A stretch of DNA of 64,000 bases from Paraburkholderia sp. CNPSo 3272 (GCF_024206495.1 NZ_JAMBPQ010000031.1:1-64000), one strand, 5' to 3'. Shown: positions 34,764 to 44,320, numbered from the stretch's first letter. Notes: generated by a model from the sequence alone, not told the origin. Made by a program: numbers and translations.

Positions 34764-35609
34764 TCAGCGGATGATGCGCGTGCGACTCATGCCGCGCGCA
34801 AGCCGGTAACGCCCCGGCGATACGCCGAACTGTCGCGCGAACGCGCGGTTCAAGTGGCTCTGGTCGCAAAAACCGGCGGCCAGCGCGGTCTGCGCCGGGG
34901 CATGACCCGCCTTGAGCAGGCGCCGCGCGAGCGCCACGCGGCGATGCAGGATGTAGCCGTGCGGCGCGACACCGAACGCACGCAAAAAGCCGCGATGGAG
35001 CTGGAAGCGGCTCAGCCCCGCCGCCTGCGCGAGTTCGGCGAGTGAGAACGGTTGGGCCGGGTCGGTGTCGATCATGTCGCGCACGCGCGCGAGCGACGCC
35101 GGTGAGCACTGCGCGAGCACGCGCCGGTGGCCGAGCGCCTCGACGAGCCGCGTGATCACCTCGAGCGCGGCGGCGTCGAAGGCCATCTGCGAGAGGTCAT
35201 GGCCTGGGTCGGTGACATGAGTGAAAGCCGCATCGAACAGCGCGCGCAAACGCGGCTCGCTGATCACCGGCGCGTGGAGCGCAAAAGTGGCGTCATCACC
35301 TTGCGTGATGTCGGCTTGCAGCGCGTCGACCCAGCGCGGCTCGAAATACAACATGCGCCACGTGCGTCCGGCGGCGTCGAGCGGGCGGCCGTCGTGCACC
35401 TCGCCCGGATTGACGAGGATGAGGTCGCCCGACACGGCCTCGACCTGGCCCGCATCGCTGAGCGAGACATGGCCGCCGCGATCGATCACGCCAATGCCGT
35501 ACTGGTCGTGCGTGTGACGCCCGAACGCGCGCGCCGTGGCGGCCGTCATCGCGTCGACGTCGCGCACGAGCGTGGCGTGAAAACGCACGGCGTGGTTCGT
35601 GGCTGGCAT
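34764..35609 (-). CDS. AraC-family regulator with cupin-like sensor domain
   Basis: The 281-residue protein has an N-terminal cupin-like part (His pattern HTHDQYGIGVIDRGG, PGEVHDGRPLD) for ligand sensing and two C-terminal helix-turn-helix motifs (FSLAELAQAAGLSRFQLHRGFLRAFG and APAQTALAAGFCDQSHLNRAFARQFGVSPGRYR). The EamA gene follows on the same strand after 67 bp, a common partnership in Burkholderia. Its ligand is probably the exported compound. Confidence 0.9.
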   Translation of the reverse strand: MPATNHAVRFHATLVRDVDAMTAATARAFGRHTHDQYGIGVIDRGGHVSLSDAGQVEAVSGDLILVNPGEVHDGRPLDAAGRTWRMLYFEPRWVDALQADITQGDDATFALHAPVISEPRLRALFDAAFTHVTDPGHDLSQMAFDAAALEVITRLVEALGHRRVLAQCSPASLARVRDMIDTDPAQPFSLAELAQAAGLSRFQLHRGFLRAFGVAPHGYILHRRVALARRLLKAGHAPAQTALAAGFCDQSHLNRAFARQFGVSPGRYRLARGMSRTRIIR

Positions 35610-35810
35610 GGTCGGCTCTCCGCTCGTTCGGGCTCCAATCGGCGTATGAGACCCGAGTTTCGCGCGGCGCGCAATGTGCGCGTGACCTGGACAAAAAACT
35701 GCGCGGGTCGCCGCGATCCGGCCCCGCCGCGATATGCTTCGCGAACCGGATGGAAGAAACGCACGTCGCCAAACGTCATTACGGATGTCGACAAGTCAAA
35801 GGGAGATGAG

Positions 35811-36488
35811 ATGAAAGACCGGCCGCCGGTATCGCTTGCGCCTCTCGTTCGCGGTTCGCGCCGCGCCTTCTGCGTGGCGCTGTGCACAGCGAGTCTCGCC
35901 GCCTGCACGCCGCTGCGCGTGGTCACGCACAGCGTGAGCCGCACGGAAGCCGACGTGCCGGCGGGGCACTACGTGATGGATGCGCATCACTGGAGCGTCG
36001 TGTTCGACGTCGATCACTTCCACTACACGCGTTTCGTGATGCGCTTCGACCGCGCGCAGGCGACGCTCGACTGGCAGGCAGGCGGTCTCGAAGCGGCCTC
36101 GGTCGCCGCGACCATCGACGCCACCAGCCTCGACACCAACGTCGGCGCGCTCGACACCATGGTCAAAGGATCGCAGATGCTCGATGTGCAGCGCTATGCG
36201 CAGATCCGCTTCACGAGCACACACTTCGAGCGCACGGGCGAGGGGCGCGGCACGCTCACGGGCAATCTCACGATCCGCGGCGTGACGCAACCGGTGACGC
36301 TCGACGTCACCTTGAACGGCTACGCGCCGAATCCGCTCACGAAGCAGCCTACGTTAGGCTTCACCGCATCGGGCCATTTCAAGCGCTCGGCGTTCGGCTT
36401 GACGAGCTGGTATCCCGCCGTGGGCGACGAGATCGACGTGCGCATCGAGGCCGAATTCGAGCAGCCGGTTCCGGGCGCAGCGCCGTAA
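35811..36488 (+). CDS. YceI-family lipoprotein
   Basis: The 225-residue protein has a lipoprotein signal (lipobox LAAC) and a YceI beta-barrel domain that in relatives binds isoprenoid-type lipids. Family motifs are YVMDAHHWSVVFDVDHFHYTRFVMRF, LDTMVKGSQMLDVQRYAQIRFTS, LTIRGVTQPVTLDV and FKRSAFGL. The ATG at 35811 follows a GGGAGATGAG ribosome-binding site. It converges on tdh, with a 24-bp gap. Confidence 0.9.
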   Translation: MKDRPPVSLAPLVRGSRRAFCVALCTASLAACTPLRVVTHSVSRTEADVPAGHYVMDAHHWSVVFDVDHFHYTRFVMRFDRAQATLDWQAGGLEAASVAATIDATSLDTNVGALDTMVKGSQMLDVQRYAQIRFTSTHFERTGEGRGTLTGNLTIRGVTQPVTLDVTLNGYAPNPLTKQPTLGFTASGHFKRSAFGLTSWYPAVGDEIDVRIEAEFEQPVPGAAP

Positions 36489-36512
36489 CAGCCTCTTCAA
36501 ATCAATGCGCGT

Positions 36513-37544
36513 TCAGGCCGTGGTCCAGTCGAGAATCACCTTGCCGCTCTCGCCCGAGAGCATGGCCGCGAAGCCCTTCTCGTAGTCGTCCACGTTGAAG
36601 CGGTGCGTGATGATGGGTGAGAGATCGAGCCCGCTCTGCAGCATCGCGACCATCTTGTACCAGGTCTCGAACATCTCGCGACCGTAAATGCCCTTGATTT
36701 CCAGCCCCTTGAAGATGACCTGGTTCCAGTCGATGGCGGTTTGCGCGGGCGGAATGCCGAGGAGCGCCACCTTGCCGCCGTGGTTCATCGACTCGAGCAG
36801 CGCCGTAAACGCGCTCGGCACGCCCGACATTTCGAGGCCCACGTCGAAGCCTTCCGTCATGTGCAGTTCGTTCATCACGTCGCGCAGCGACTCGCGGGAA
36901 ACGTTCACGGCTCGGGTCGCGCCCATCCTGCGCGCAAGCTCGAGCCGGTAGTCGTTGACGTCCGTGATGACGACGTTGCGCGCCCCCACGTGCTTCGCGA
37001 TCGCCACGGCCATGATGCCGATCGGCCCCGCGCCTGTAATCAGCACGTCCTCGCCCACGAGGTTGAACGAAAGCGCCGTGTGCGTAGCATTGCCGAACGG
37101 ATCGAAGATCGCGGCGAGATCGTCGGAGATCTCGGGCGGAATCTTGAACGCGTTGAAGGCCGGAATCACGAGGTATTCGGCGAACGCGCCTTCGCGGTTC
37201 ACGCCGACGCCCGTGGTATTGCGGCATAGGTGACGCCGCCCCGCGCGGCAATTGCGGCAAAAGCCGCAGGTGATATGCCCTTCGCCCGACACGCGATCGC
37301 CAATCTGGAAGCCGCGCACCTCCTGGCCCATTTCGACGATCTCGCCCACGTATTCGTGGCCCACGTGCATCGGTACCGGAATGGTCTTCTGCGCCCAGTC
37401 GTCCCATTTCCAGATGTGGATGTCCGTGCCGCAAATCGCGGTCTTGCGGATCTTGATCATCACATCGTTGTGGCCGACTTCGGGCTTCTTCACGCGCGTG
37501 AGCGTGAGTCCGGGCGCGCGTTCGAGTTTGGCGAGTGCCTTCAT
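36513..37544 (-). CDS. tdh: L-threonine 3-dehydrogenase
   Basis: Oxidises threonine to 2-amino-3-ketobutyrate with NAD+. The 343-residue medium-chain dehydrogenase has the catalytic zinc site [17 protein letters not shown] with GHEYVGE, the structural zinc cluster [15 protein letters not shown] and the Rossmann motif [10 protein letters not shown]. Length matches E. coli Tdh (341). It is 17 bp downstream of kbl, the usual order kbl-tdh. Confidence 0.97.
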   Translation of the reverse strand: MKALAKLERAPGLTLTRVKKPEVGHNDVMIKIRKTAICGTDIHIWKWDDWAQKTIPVPMHVGHEYVGEIVEMGQEVRGFQIGDRVSGEGHITCGFCRNCRAGRRHLCRNTTGVGVNREGAFAEYLVIPAFNAFKIPPEISDDLAAIFDPFGNATHTALSFNLVGEDVLITGAGPIGIMAVAIAKHVGARNVVITDVNDYRLELARRMGATRAVNVSRESLRDVMNELHMTEGFDVGLEMSGVPSAFTALLESMNHGGKVALLGIPPAQTAIDWNQVIFKGLEIKGIYGREMFETWYKMVAMLQSGLDLSPIITHRFNVDDYEKGFAAMLSGESGKVILDWTTA

Positions 37545-37561
37545 TTGATTCGCAATCCTTG

Positions 37562-38761
37562 TTAAATCACGCCGAGCTGCTTGCCGACCCGCCCAAACGC
37601 CTCGACGGCGCGACCGATCTGCGCGGACGTGTGCGCGGCGCTCATCTGCGTGCGAATGCGCGCGCGGCCCTTGGGCACGACGGGATACGAAAAGCCGATG
37701 ACGTAGACGCCCTCGTGCAGGAGCGCATCTGCCATTTTCGAGGCGACCTGGGCATCGCCGAGCATCACCGGAATGATCGGGTGCTCGCCGGGCACGAGCG
37801 TGAAGCCGAGCGCGCTCATTTCGCGACGGAACTGCGCGCCGTTCTCTCGCACCTGGCGGCGCAGTTGTGCGCCTTCGTCGCTCGCAATCAATTCGAGCAC
37901 CGCAAGCGTCGCGGCCGCGATGCTCGGCGTGAGCGTGTTGGAGAAAAGATAGGGGCGCGAGCGCTGGCGCAGCAGGTCGACGACTTCCTGCTTCGCAGCG
38001 ATATAGCCGCCCGACGCGCCGCCCAGCGCCTTGCCCAGGGTGCCGGTAATGATGTCCACGCGCTGCAGGACGCCACAGTGCTCGGGCGTGCCGCGCCCAT
38101 GCTCGCCGATGAAGCCCACCGCGTGCGAGTCGTCGGCCATCACGAGCGCGTCGTAGCGGTCCGCGAGATCGCAGATACCCTTGAGGTCGGCAATGATGCC
38201 GTCCATCGAGAACACGCCGTCGGTGGCGATGAGCTTGTAGCGCGCGCCGGCTTCGTCGGCTTCTTTCAGCTTTGCTTCGAGGTCCGCAAGATCGTTGTTC
38301 CGGTAGCGATAGCGGCGCGCCTTCGAAAGGCGCACGCCGTCGATGATGCTCGCGTGGTTGAGCTCGTCGCTGATGATGGCGTCTTCTTCGCCGAGCAGCG
38401 TTTCGAAGAGGCCGCCGTTCGCGTCGAAGCAACTGGAATAGAGAATGCAGTCTTCGGTCTGCAAGAACGTGGCGAGCGCGCTTTCGAGCTGCTTGTGCAC
38501 GGTTTGCGTGCCGCAGATGAACCGCACCGACGCCATGCCGAAGCCATCGCGCTCGAGGCCGTCTTTCGCGGCGGCGATGAGCCGCGCGTCATTGGCGAGG
38601 CCGAGGTAGTTGTTCGCGCAGAAGTTGAGCACGTCGCTGCCGTCTGCGAGCCGGATGTCGGCCGACTGCGGCGTGGCGATCACGCGCTCGTTCTTGTAGA
38701 AGCCATCGGCGCGAATCTGGTCGAGCGTCGCGCGCAAGTGGTCGAGATACGGGGTACGCAT
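37562..38761 (-). CDS. kbl: Glycine C-acetyltransferase (2-amino-3-ketobutyrate CoA ligase)
   Basis: Cleaves 2-amino-3-ketobutyrate with CoA to glycine and acetyl-CoA. The 399-residue PLP enzyme of the alpha-oxoamine synthase family has [15 protein letters not shown] and the lysine segment [17 protein letters not shown]. Length matches E. coli Kbl (398). GAGGAG precedes the start. Its promoter region is shared with the divergent XRE-cupin regulator and holds a TCGAAC-type operator. Confidence 0.97.
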   Translation of the reverse strand: MRTPYLDHLRATLDQIRADGFYKNERVIATPQSADIRLADGSDVLNFCANNYLGLANDARLIAAAKDGLERDGFGMASVRFICGTQTVHKQLESALATFLQTEDCILYSSCFDANGGLFETLLGEEDAIISDELNHASIIDGVRLSKARRYRYRNNDLADLEAKLKEADEAGARYKLIATDGVFSMDGIIADLKGICDLADRYDALVMADDSHAVGFIGEHGRGTPEHCGVLQRVDIITGTLGKALGGASGGYIAAKQEVVDLLRQRSRPYLFSNTLTPSIAAATLAVLELIASDEGAQLRRQVRENGAQFRREMSALGFTLVPGEHPIIPVMLGDAQVASKMADALLHEGVYVIGFSYPVVPKGRARIRTQMSAAHTSAQIGRAVEAFGRVGKQLGVI

Positions 38762-38875
38762 GAATCGTGCTCCTCACATCGCTGCGGCCTGCCGCAGTTT
38801 TGCTGCGACAGGCCTGCGGTTTGTCTGCAGTTTGCTATAGTCGCCGTCAGCCGCTGGCGAAAATTTCCTTTATTT

Positions 38876-38901
38876 CGAACCTAAGTTCGATATGTCGAAC
38901 G
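38876..38901. promoter_or_regulatory. Operator between kbl and XRE-cupin regulator
   Basis: TCGAACCTAAGTTCGA (38876-38891) is a perfect inverted repeat, followed by a third half-site TCGAAC (38896-38901). It is in the 163-bp divergent gap and is the best candidate binding site for the XRE protein. Confidence 0.65.
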
Positions 38902-38924
38902 CACTCTAATCGATGAGGCCGTGA

Positions 38925-39587
38925 ATGGCAAGCACCCGCAAACCGCGCACCGCCCCGGCAGGCACCGTTATTGACGCACCGGCGTCGGCCGTATCCGCGG
39001 CGACCAACATACCGCCTGCTTCCGCCATACCGGCCATCGCGCCGCCGCGCGTGGGCGAGCAGATCCAGCGGCTGCGCACCGAGCGCAAGATGACACTCGA
39101 CGACCTTTCGCGCGCCGCGGGCGTCTCAAAATCCATGCTATCGGAAATCGAGCGCGACAAGGCGAACCCGACCATTGCCGTGGCATGGCGGCTCACGAAC
39201 GCGCTGGGCGTCAAACTCGATTCGCTGTTCGCCGCCCCTAAGGCGCCCGAAGCGATCGCGGTGGCCGGGCCGCACGACATCCCGACGCTGCACGGCCACG
39301 ACGCGGGTTACCAGTTGCGCGTGTGGGGACCCATTGAGCTTGCCGGCCACTTCGAATGGTATGAGCTGACGCTCAAGCCCGGCGGGGCGCTGGTTTCGGC
39401 CGCGCACGAACCCGGGACGCGCGAGCATCTCACGGTGCTGCAGGGAAGCATCGAGGTCGAGGCGGCCGGCGCGACGCAGCGCCTGAAGGCCGCGGACACG
39501 GCGCGCTACATCGCCGATCAGGCGCATGCGATCCGCAACGCCGGCAAGGGCGAGGCGCGCGCGCTGCTGGTGGTGATCCACGGCTGA
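38925..39587 (+). CDS. XRE-family regulator with C-terminal cupin
   Basis: The 220-residue protein has a Cro/C1 helix-turn-helix at about 45-100 (VGEQIQRLRTERKMTLDDLSRAAGVSKSMLSEIERDKANPTIAVAWRL) and a cupin sensor at about 140-215 with HEPGTREHLTVLQGSIEVE. The Ala/Pro-rich N-terminus (about 40 residues) is disordered-looking. Divergent placement from kbl-tdh suggests that it controls threonine catabolism. GAGG precedes the start. Confidence 0.92.
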   Translation: MASTRKPRTAPAGTVIDAPASAVSAATNIPPASAIPAIAPPRVGEQIQRLRTERKMTLDDLSRAAGVSKSMLSEIERDKANPTIAVAWRLTNALGVKLDSLFAAPKAPEAIAVAGPHDIPTLHGHDAGYQLRVWGPIELAGHFEWYELTLKPGGALVSAAHEPGTREHLTVLQGSIEVEAAGATQRLKAADTARYIADQAHAIRNAGKGEARALLVVIHG

Positions 39588-39646
39588 CGGCCCGCCTCAC
39601 CACTGGGCCCAAGCCGAACTGACGAGGCTGCGCGATCGGTCCGACT

Positions 39647-39664
39647 ACTGTATATTTATACAGT
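39647..39664. promoter_or_regulatory. LexA (SOS) box candidate
   Basis: ACTGTATATTTATACAGT is CTGT-N8-ACAG with AT-rich centre, matching the E. coli-type LexA consensus used in beta- and gammaproteobacteria. It lies 22 bp upstream of the gene at 39687 and overlaps TATATT/TTTATA -10-like hexamers. Confidence 0.8.
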
Positions 39665-39686
39665 GAAAGTCCGACTGGAGCCGTCG

Positions 39687-40094
39687 ATGTCCCTCCCAAC
39701 CGAACTACCGCGTGAGCCCGCTCTGGCGGCCTTGCGCTTTCAGGCCGCCGCACGCGACCTCGAACACATCGTTCGCAACATCGCGCAGCGTTATATCGCG
39801 CGGCAGGTGCCGCTAACGTGGCGCCTGCTGCACGCCATCGAGGCCGAAGCTCTCGCGGATCTCGGCTTCGCCAGCCGTCACGACGCCCTCATGCTCGGCC
39901 TCTTTCAGCGGCCGGGCGACCTCGCCTGGCCGGAAACGGACGAGAACGTCGACTTCGGACACTCCAACGCGTTGCCGGCCGTATTTGCATTCGCCGTGTC
40001 GGCCTACGAACGCGCCGCGCAGGGCGCGGAAGAATCGCACCGGCTGGCAAGACGCCACGACGCGGTGCGGCGTGCGAGGGCTTGGGGTGGCTGA
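39687..40094 (+). CDS. Hypothetical protein with SOS-type promoter
   Basis: The 135-residue soluble protein is mostly helical, starts MSLPTELPREPALAALRFQA and contains RYIARQVPLTWRLLHAIEAEALADLG. I recognise no family. A LexA-like box sits just upstream, and GGAG precedes the ATG. It is the first gene to the left of the replicon-control block. A small SOS-induced protein near the origin could act on replication or division, but this is only inference from position and promoter. Confidence 0.65.
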   Translation: MSLPTELPREPALAALRFQAAARDLEHIVRNIAQRYIARQVPLTWRLLHAIEAEALADLGFASRHDALMLGLFQRPGDLAWPETDENVDFGHSNALPAVFAFAVSAYERAAQGAEESHRLARRHDAVRRARAWGG

Positions 40095-40190
40095 TCCCAG
40101 GCTGGCGAGGCAGCGCACGCAACAATAGCGGCAGCCAGGGTACTGCTATCGCTATAATGACCGCGTAACGCAACTAACGGAATGATAGAG

Positions 40191-41183
40191 ATGGCGTCTT
40201 CCACTTCCTCACGCGACCTTTTCGACCAGCAACGCCAGGACTGGCAGTGCGATCCCGTCGCCGCGTTCGACGCCTGGCTCGCCTCACAGGACTTGCGTCG
40301 TTCCTCTGCCGAGGTCTATCGCGTGCAATGGGGACGCTTTCTCGAATGGCTCGCGCTCAGGCGCAAGACGATCGCGACCGTGGATACGGGCACGATCGCC
40401 GAATTCGTTGCGAGCCTCGACGTGAAGAAGCCGCAAAGGCTTCGCTACCTGCGCCTCATCGAGCGCGTGCTCGATCACGTGCGCGAAATCGAACTCGCCT
40501 CCACGAATCCGGCGCGCTTCATCGCCCAGGACGGCGAAGCCGCATGGCGCAATGCGCGCGAAAACGAGCCGACCAGCTTCCTCGCGCCCGCCGAGCGTGC
40601 CGCGATCATCGGTCAGTTGTTCTCGCCGCTCGTCGAGCCGTCGGCAGCGAAACGATGGCGCGAACGCCGCGACCGGGCGCTCGTCGCCATCTTCCTGGGC
40701 GGCGGATTGAAAACGGGAGACGCCATCGCGCTCACGCTCGATTGCGTGGCGATCGGCTCGGAGTGGGTCACTATCGAAGCGGCCAACCCGGCGTTTACGC
40801 GCGTCACGCGACTGACGCCATTTGCCGTCGACGTGCTCGGCGCCTGGCTAGAAGCGCGCCGCCTGGCCGGATTGCCCGGGCAGCTGGTGTTTCCGGGCTC
40901 GCCGTCGGGACGCCCGATGCATAAGGCCACGGTGCTGCGCGCCATCGACGCATTGATGGAAGCAGCCGGCGTGGCAGAAACGCGCGCCGAGCGCGCGAGT
41001 CCACAGACCTTGCGCAACACGTTCGCGGCGGACCTGTTCGAGCGCGGCGTGGATACCGATCAGGTAGGGCAGTGGCTCGGTTTCCTGCAGCCAATCTCCG
41101 CGGGGCGGCTCCATCGCGCATGGAAAACGTGGGCGGAACGCGAGGCGTCCCCACACGTATCTACGCAAGCGGACGAGGCGTGA
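40191..41183 (+). CDS. Degenerate tyrosine-recombinase-like protein
   Basis: The 330-residue protein has an XerC/D-like N-terminal core-binding domain (about 22-115) and a C-terminal fold of the catalytic domain. The catalytic signature R-K-H-R-H-Y has decayed: Lys174 in GGGLKTGD instead of Arg, Gln272 and Asn276 around R275 in QTLRNTFA instead of HxLRH, Phe298 in WLGF instead of LGH, and no Tyr at the nucleophile position near 307. It is therefore probably a DNA-binding protein without recombination activity. A -10 TATAAT lies at 40153. It sits next to the KfrA-like gene and the origin. Confidence 0.8.
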   Translation: MASSTSSRDLFDQQRQDWQCDPVAAFDAWLASQDLRRSSAEVYRVQWGRFLEWLALRRKTIATVDTGTIAEFVASLDVKKPQRLRYLRLIERVLDHVREIELASTNPARFIAQDGEAAWRNARENEPTSFLAPAERAAIIGQLFSPLVEPSAAKRWRERRDRALVAIFLGGGLKTGDAIALTLDCVAIGSEWVTIEAANPAFTRVTRLTPFAVDVLGAWLEARRLAGLPGQLVFPGSPSGRPMHKATVLRAIDALMEAAGVAETRAERASPQTLRNTFAADLFERGVDTDQVGQWLGFLQPISAGRLHRAWKTWAEREASPHVSTQADEA

Positions 41184-41230
41184 AACGCCGCACCGGCTGG
41201 CGATTGGGCGGTTGAAAGGCGCCTGCGCGC

Positions 41231-41247
41231 CTCCCGTAAAAGCTCAC
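41231..41247 (-). repeat. Dispersed iteron copy l
   Basis: Reads GTGAGCTTTTACGGGAG on the minus strand, a full match, in the 65-bp gap where the recombinase-like and KfrA-like genes converge. Confidence 0.8.
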
Positions 41248-41248
41248 G

Positions 41249-42451
41249 TCAGGCCTGTTCATGCGTATGCTTGCCCGCCATGAAGCGCGCGTACGCCGCA
41301 AGCTTCGACGCCCCCGTTCCCGAAGTGTGCTCGCACTCCGGACACGTGAATTCGAAACCATCGTCCGCTTGGGACAATTCCGGTTCCCCTTCGTGGCAGT
41401 TAGGACAACGCGCGGGCAAGGCGACGTGACCATCGACCACGGTGCCGAGACTCGCCAGTTCGGCTGCGCCCAGTCGGCCCGCAGCAGCGAGTGAACACAG
41501 CAAGGACGCGACCGAGGTGTCGAGTCCTTGCTGTCCGCGCAATGCCGCGACCTGGCGGCTGAGCACGTCCACCTCGTCGGAGCGTTCGCGCAGCACCGCG
41601 TCAAGCCGGTCGGCGCGGGCCTTCGCCGTCGCCAGCTGCTGGATGAAATCGAATTCCTTCTTGCTGGCATCGCGCTGGGCCGCCTGCCACGTCGACGACA
41701 TCGAGCGCAACGAATCCAGTTCGACCAGCATCGGCTTGACGCGCCGTTCGGCCTCGGCGAGCGCGTCCTTGATCTGCTGCGCGTAGTGCTCGGTGCTCTT
41801 GCGCATTTCCTCGTGCAAGCCGTCGATACGGTCGCGCAATCCCGCGTTGGTCGTCTGCTCCGCCTCGATCCGCTTGCGCAGAGCGTCATTTTCCGTCTCC
41901 AGACGCTGTACCAGCACTTCGCGATTGCCATGCGCCGCGACGCCCTGTGCAGAAGCCGCGGCGAGCTGGCGTTCGAGGTCGCGCACCCGCTCATAGGCCG
42001 CTTCCACGCGCGCTTCGCTGCGTTGCAGCATCTCATCGGCAACCGAGCGCCGAGCCTCGGCCTCCCGGGTCGCCTGCTCGGCATCGAGGCGGCTGGCTTC
42101 GAATTCGGTGCGTTCAGCCTGCAGGGCTTCGCCCGCGAGCGCGAGCGCTTCCTCGAAGAGCGCGCCCAACAACTCGCCGGCGCGCTCTTCCAGCGCGGGC
42201 GGTATTGCCCCGGCGCCTGCACGCACTTTGGAGGTCGCGCGAATGCGCTGCCAGAAAAGCTCGATGTCCTTGGGGATGTCGCTGGCGCTTCCGGTTTGGG
42301 TCAGCTCACGAACGGCAGCCATGGAGGGCTTGATCTCAAAATCGAAGAACAAGCGTTTGCAGGCGTGTAAGGACAGTTCCTGCCTGCGTGCTCCGTTTTT
42401 GCGCAAATCCTCAATTTCTTCGCGGATTGCTTGGCGGTCTTGGTCTCGCAT
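41249..42451 (-). CDS. KfrA-like coiled-coil DNA-binding protein with zinc ribbon
   Basis: The 400-residue protein has an N-terminal KfrA-type DNA-binding region (about 10-75, with PSMAAVRELTQTGSASDIPKDIELFWQR). A long coiled coil (about 100-330) follows, rich in Ala/Glu/Arg/Leu. At the C-terminus a zinc ribbon has CPNC and CPEC pairs (about 343-372), which classic plasmid KfrA lacks. KfrA proteins bind DNA near plasmid partition genes and form filaments that support stable inheritance. Placement beside the iteron origin fits such a role for this replicon. Confidence 0.82.
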   Translation of the reverse strand: MRDQDRQAIREEIEDLRKNGARRQELSLHACKRLFFDFEIKPSMAAVRELTQTGSASDIPKDIELFWQRIRATSKVRAGAGAIPPALEERAGELLGALFEEALALAGEALQAERTEFEASRLDAEQATREAEARRSVADEMLQRSEARVEAAYERVRDLERQLAAASAQGVAAHGNREVLVQRLETENDALRKRIEAEQTTNAGLRDRIDGLHEEMRKSTEHYAQQIKDALAEAERRVKPMLVELDSLRSMSSTWQAAQRDASKKEFDFIQQLATAKARADRLDAVLRERSDEVDVLSRQVAALRGQQGLDTSVASLLCSLAAAGRLGAAELASLGTVVDGHVALPARCPNCHEGEPELSQADDGFEFTCPECEHTSGTGASKLAAYARFMAGKHTHEQA

Positions 42452-42760
42452 ATTCGTCTTCTCGGCAGGGAGTCGACGAATAATAACAAATTACGTTCTA
42501 TTTGCTACGTTTTTGCGCAGCGAGATTATCAAGGTCGCGAAATCGTCATCAACGGCCTCTTTAACGCGTCGCGAGCCGCGATACGCATGGATCTTCCGTG
42601 AAACAAATCGAACTTTGTTTCATAAGCCCTTGTAAACGCGCGAATTTCTCGGCTGATTCTACTGCGATCCGATGTTTCACGCGAGCGGCCTCGAGGACTT
42701 GGCGCGATGGTGGCTTAGGAGAGGATATCTTTCGGGTAGCTCGCGGGGAATTCTTGCTTG

Positions 42761-42806
42761 AGAGATATAAAAGTAAACACCTTGATACCGGTTAAAAACG
42801 TTAACG
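42761..42806. other. AT-rich stretch beside the iterons, possible DNA-unwinding element
   Basis: A run of mostly A and T with ATATAAAAGTAAACA and GGTTAAAAACGTTAACG in otherwise GC-rich DNA. It lies immediately before the first iteron at 42849, the usual position of an unwinding element in iteron origins. The wider gap 42452-42848 holds no gene that I can support. Confidence 0.45.
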
Positions 42807-42848
42807 CCACGGCAAATCCTTACCTGGCGGGGTTTTCCGGCTGCTCGG

Positions 42849-44201
42849 GTGAAGCTTTACGGGACCTTGGGTGAGCCCCTGCGGGACAGATGGGTGACGG
42901 GCTTCGGGAACGCCGGTGAGCTACTGCAGGAGAGGACGTGAGCGGGTTCAGGAGTGGTGCGATTCTTGACTCTCGGGCAAGGGTGAGCCAATGCGGGAGG
43001 CCACGGCCGGGCATGTCGCGCGCCGCCGGGCTCGGCGCGGATGTTACGGGAAATGCAACGGTGAGCGGATTCGGGAGCATCGATTGACGCCATTTTTTGG
43101 CTAAATCGAGGGGTTGAAACGTGTGGGGTGAGAGGAAGCGGGAAAAAATGCGGATCGACGGTGAAGTTTTTCGGGAGCCAACGCCCGAAATCGGGCGAAA
43201 TAGGGACCTTTGAGCTTGCAGGTGAGCTTTTTCGGGAGCATGCATCCTGGCCGTGCGGGATCTGCCGCCTGCTCGCAGGATGTCTCGACGACTCCTCCCG
43301 GTGGAAGGTGAGGATTTTCGGGAGCTTGCCGCAGCGCCGCGAAACACGTGACATCCGTCGATGCGTGGACGGATAAGGTGAGGCTTTTCGGGGGCAATTT
43401 CGTGCAGATTTCATGCCAAAGGTGAGCGAATTCGGGAGGAAGTTGGTGTTCACTGCGCTGCAGACGCCGAAATTGCAGGGGGGCCAACGGCCTTTCTCCC
43501 GGCTCAGATCCGGCTTAGGTGAGAATCTTCGGGAGGACTTTCCTGGCAAACCGGTACTTGGCCGGATCCTCCATCTCCCTCTGAGGTGAGGTAATGCGGG
43601 AGCCGGTATCGCATTTCCCCCTGCAACGCATGCGGATAAGTCACGGAATCCATTGGTTTTTTCTTTGCGGTGCCGTGAATGGTGAGGATTTTCGGGAGGT
43701 TCCACGGCGGTGCAGCGGAACCGTACCCGGAGGCGATAGGTGAGGACTTTCGGGACCTAGTGCTGCGTGGCAGCCCCAGCGACGGCGCTTTGGGCGCGGG
43801 TGAACTTGTTTGGCCCGCGCGCCGACAGGTGAGAATTTTCGGGAGACCTTGGGCACATATCGGCGACTAGTCGATGCTTTTGACGCTCGATTGCCGTGTC
43901 GGGCGGCTTTTGCCTTCTCATTTTGGACTTCCTGATCGCTTTGCCCGCAGGACACGCCGAGCGTTGCTGCAGTGCGATCGCATCGCCGCGGACTTTTTAG
44001 TCGGCGGCCGGTCGGTAGCCAGGATTCGTGACCATCGAAAGACTTTTCTCACCGGACGCCTGAAAATATTTAAGGTGAGGAGATACGGGAGCTGATGGCG
44101 ACCCTTGGTGCACCGACAGAAATGTGGAATGCGCCGGATCGTGCATGACGCAAAGCGCCCGGCTGGATGGGCGTCTGGCCAACGGTGAGGCGATACGGGA
44201 A
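42849..44201 (+). repeat. Origin iteron array (about 20 direct repeats)
   Basis: The 17-bp repeat GTGAG-N4-T-N-CGGGAG occurs, all on the plus strand, at 42849, 42871, 42894, 42916, 42938, 42983, 43061, 43128, 43161, 43222, 43308, 43378, 43422, 43519, 43586, 43682, 43740, 43829, 44075 and 44185. The first five are spaced 22-23 bp, two helical turns, and carry more mismatches. Later ones are more perfect and spaced 33-110 bp, with one gap of 246. The initiator gene starts 120 bp after the last copy. This is the replication origin of the replicon. No protein gene lies inside. Confidence 0.93.
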
Positions 44202-44320
44202 GGCGTGGCGGTGAGCGACGCGCGAGAGATGCGCATCACCGGCAATGGTGAGGGAGGCCCTATAGACGCCTATCACCACAGACGGTATCCTTTCGCGAAA
44301 TTCTCTCCTCGACCCGACGC

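Noticed and set aside
42857-43705. 282-residue open frame on the minus strand through the iterons
   Set aside because: It consists of translated iterons with recurring Pro-Glu-Ser-Pro/Leu patterns, no ribosome-binding site and no domain. It is a by-product of GC-rich repeats.
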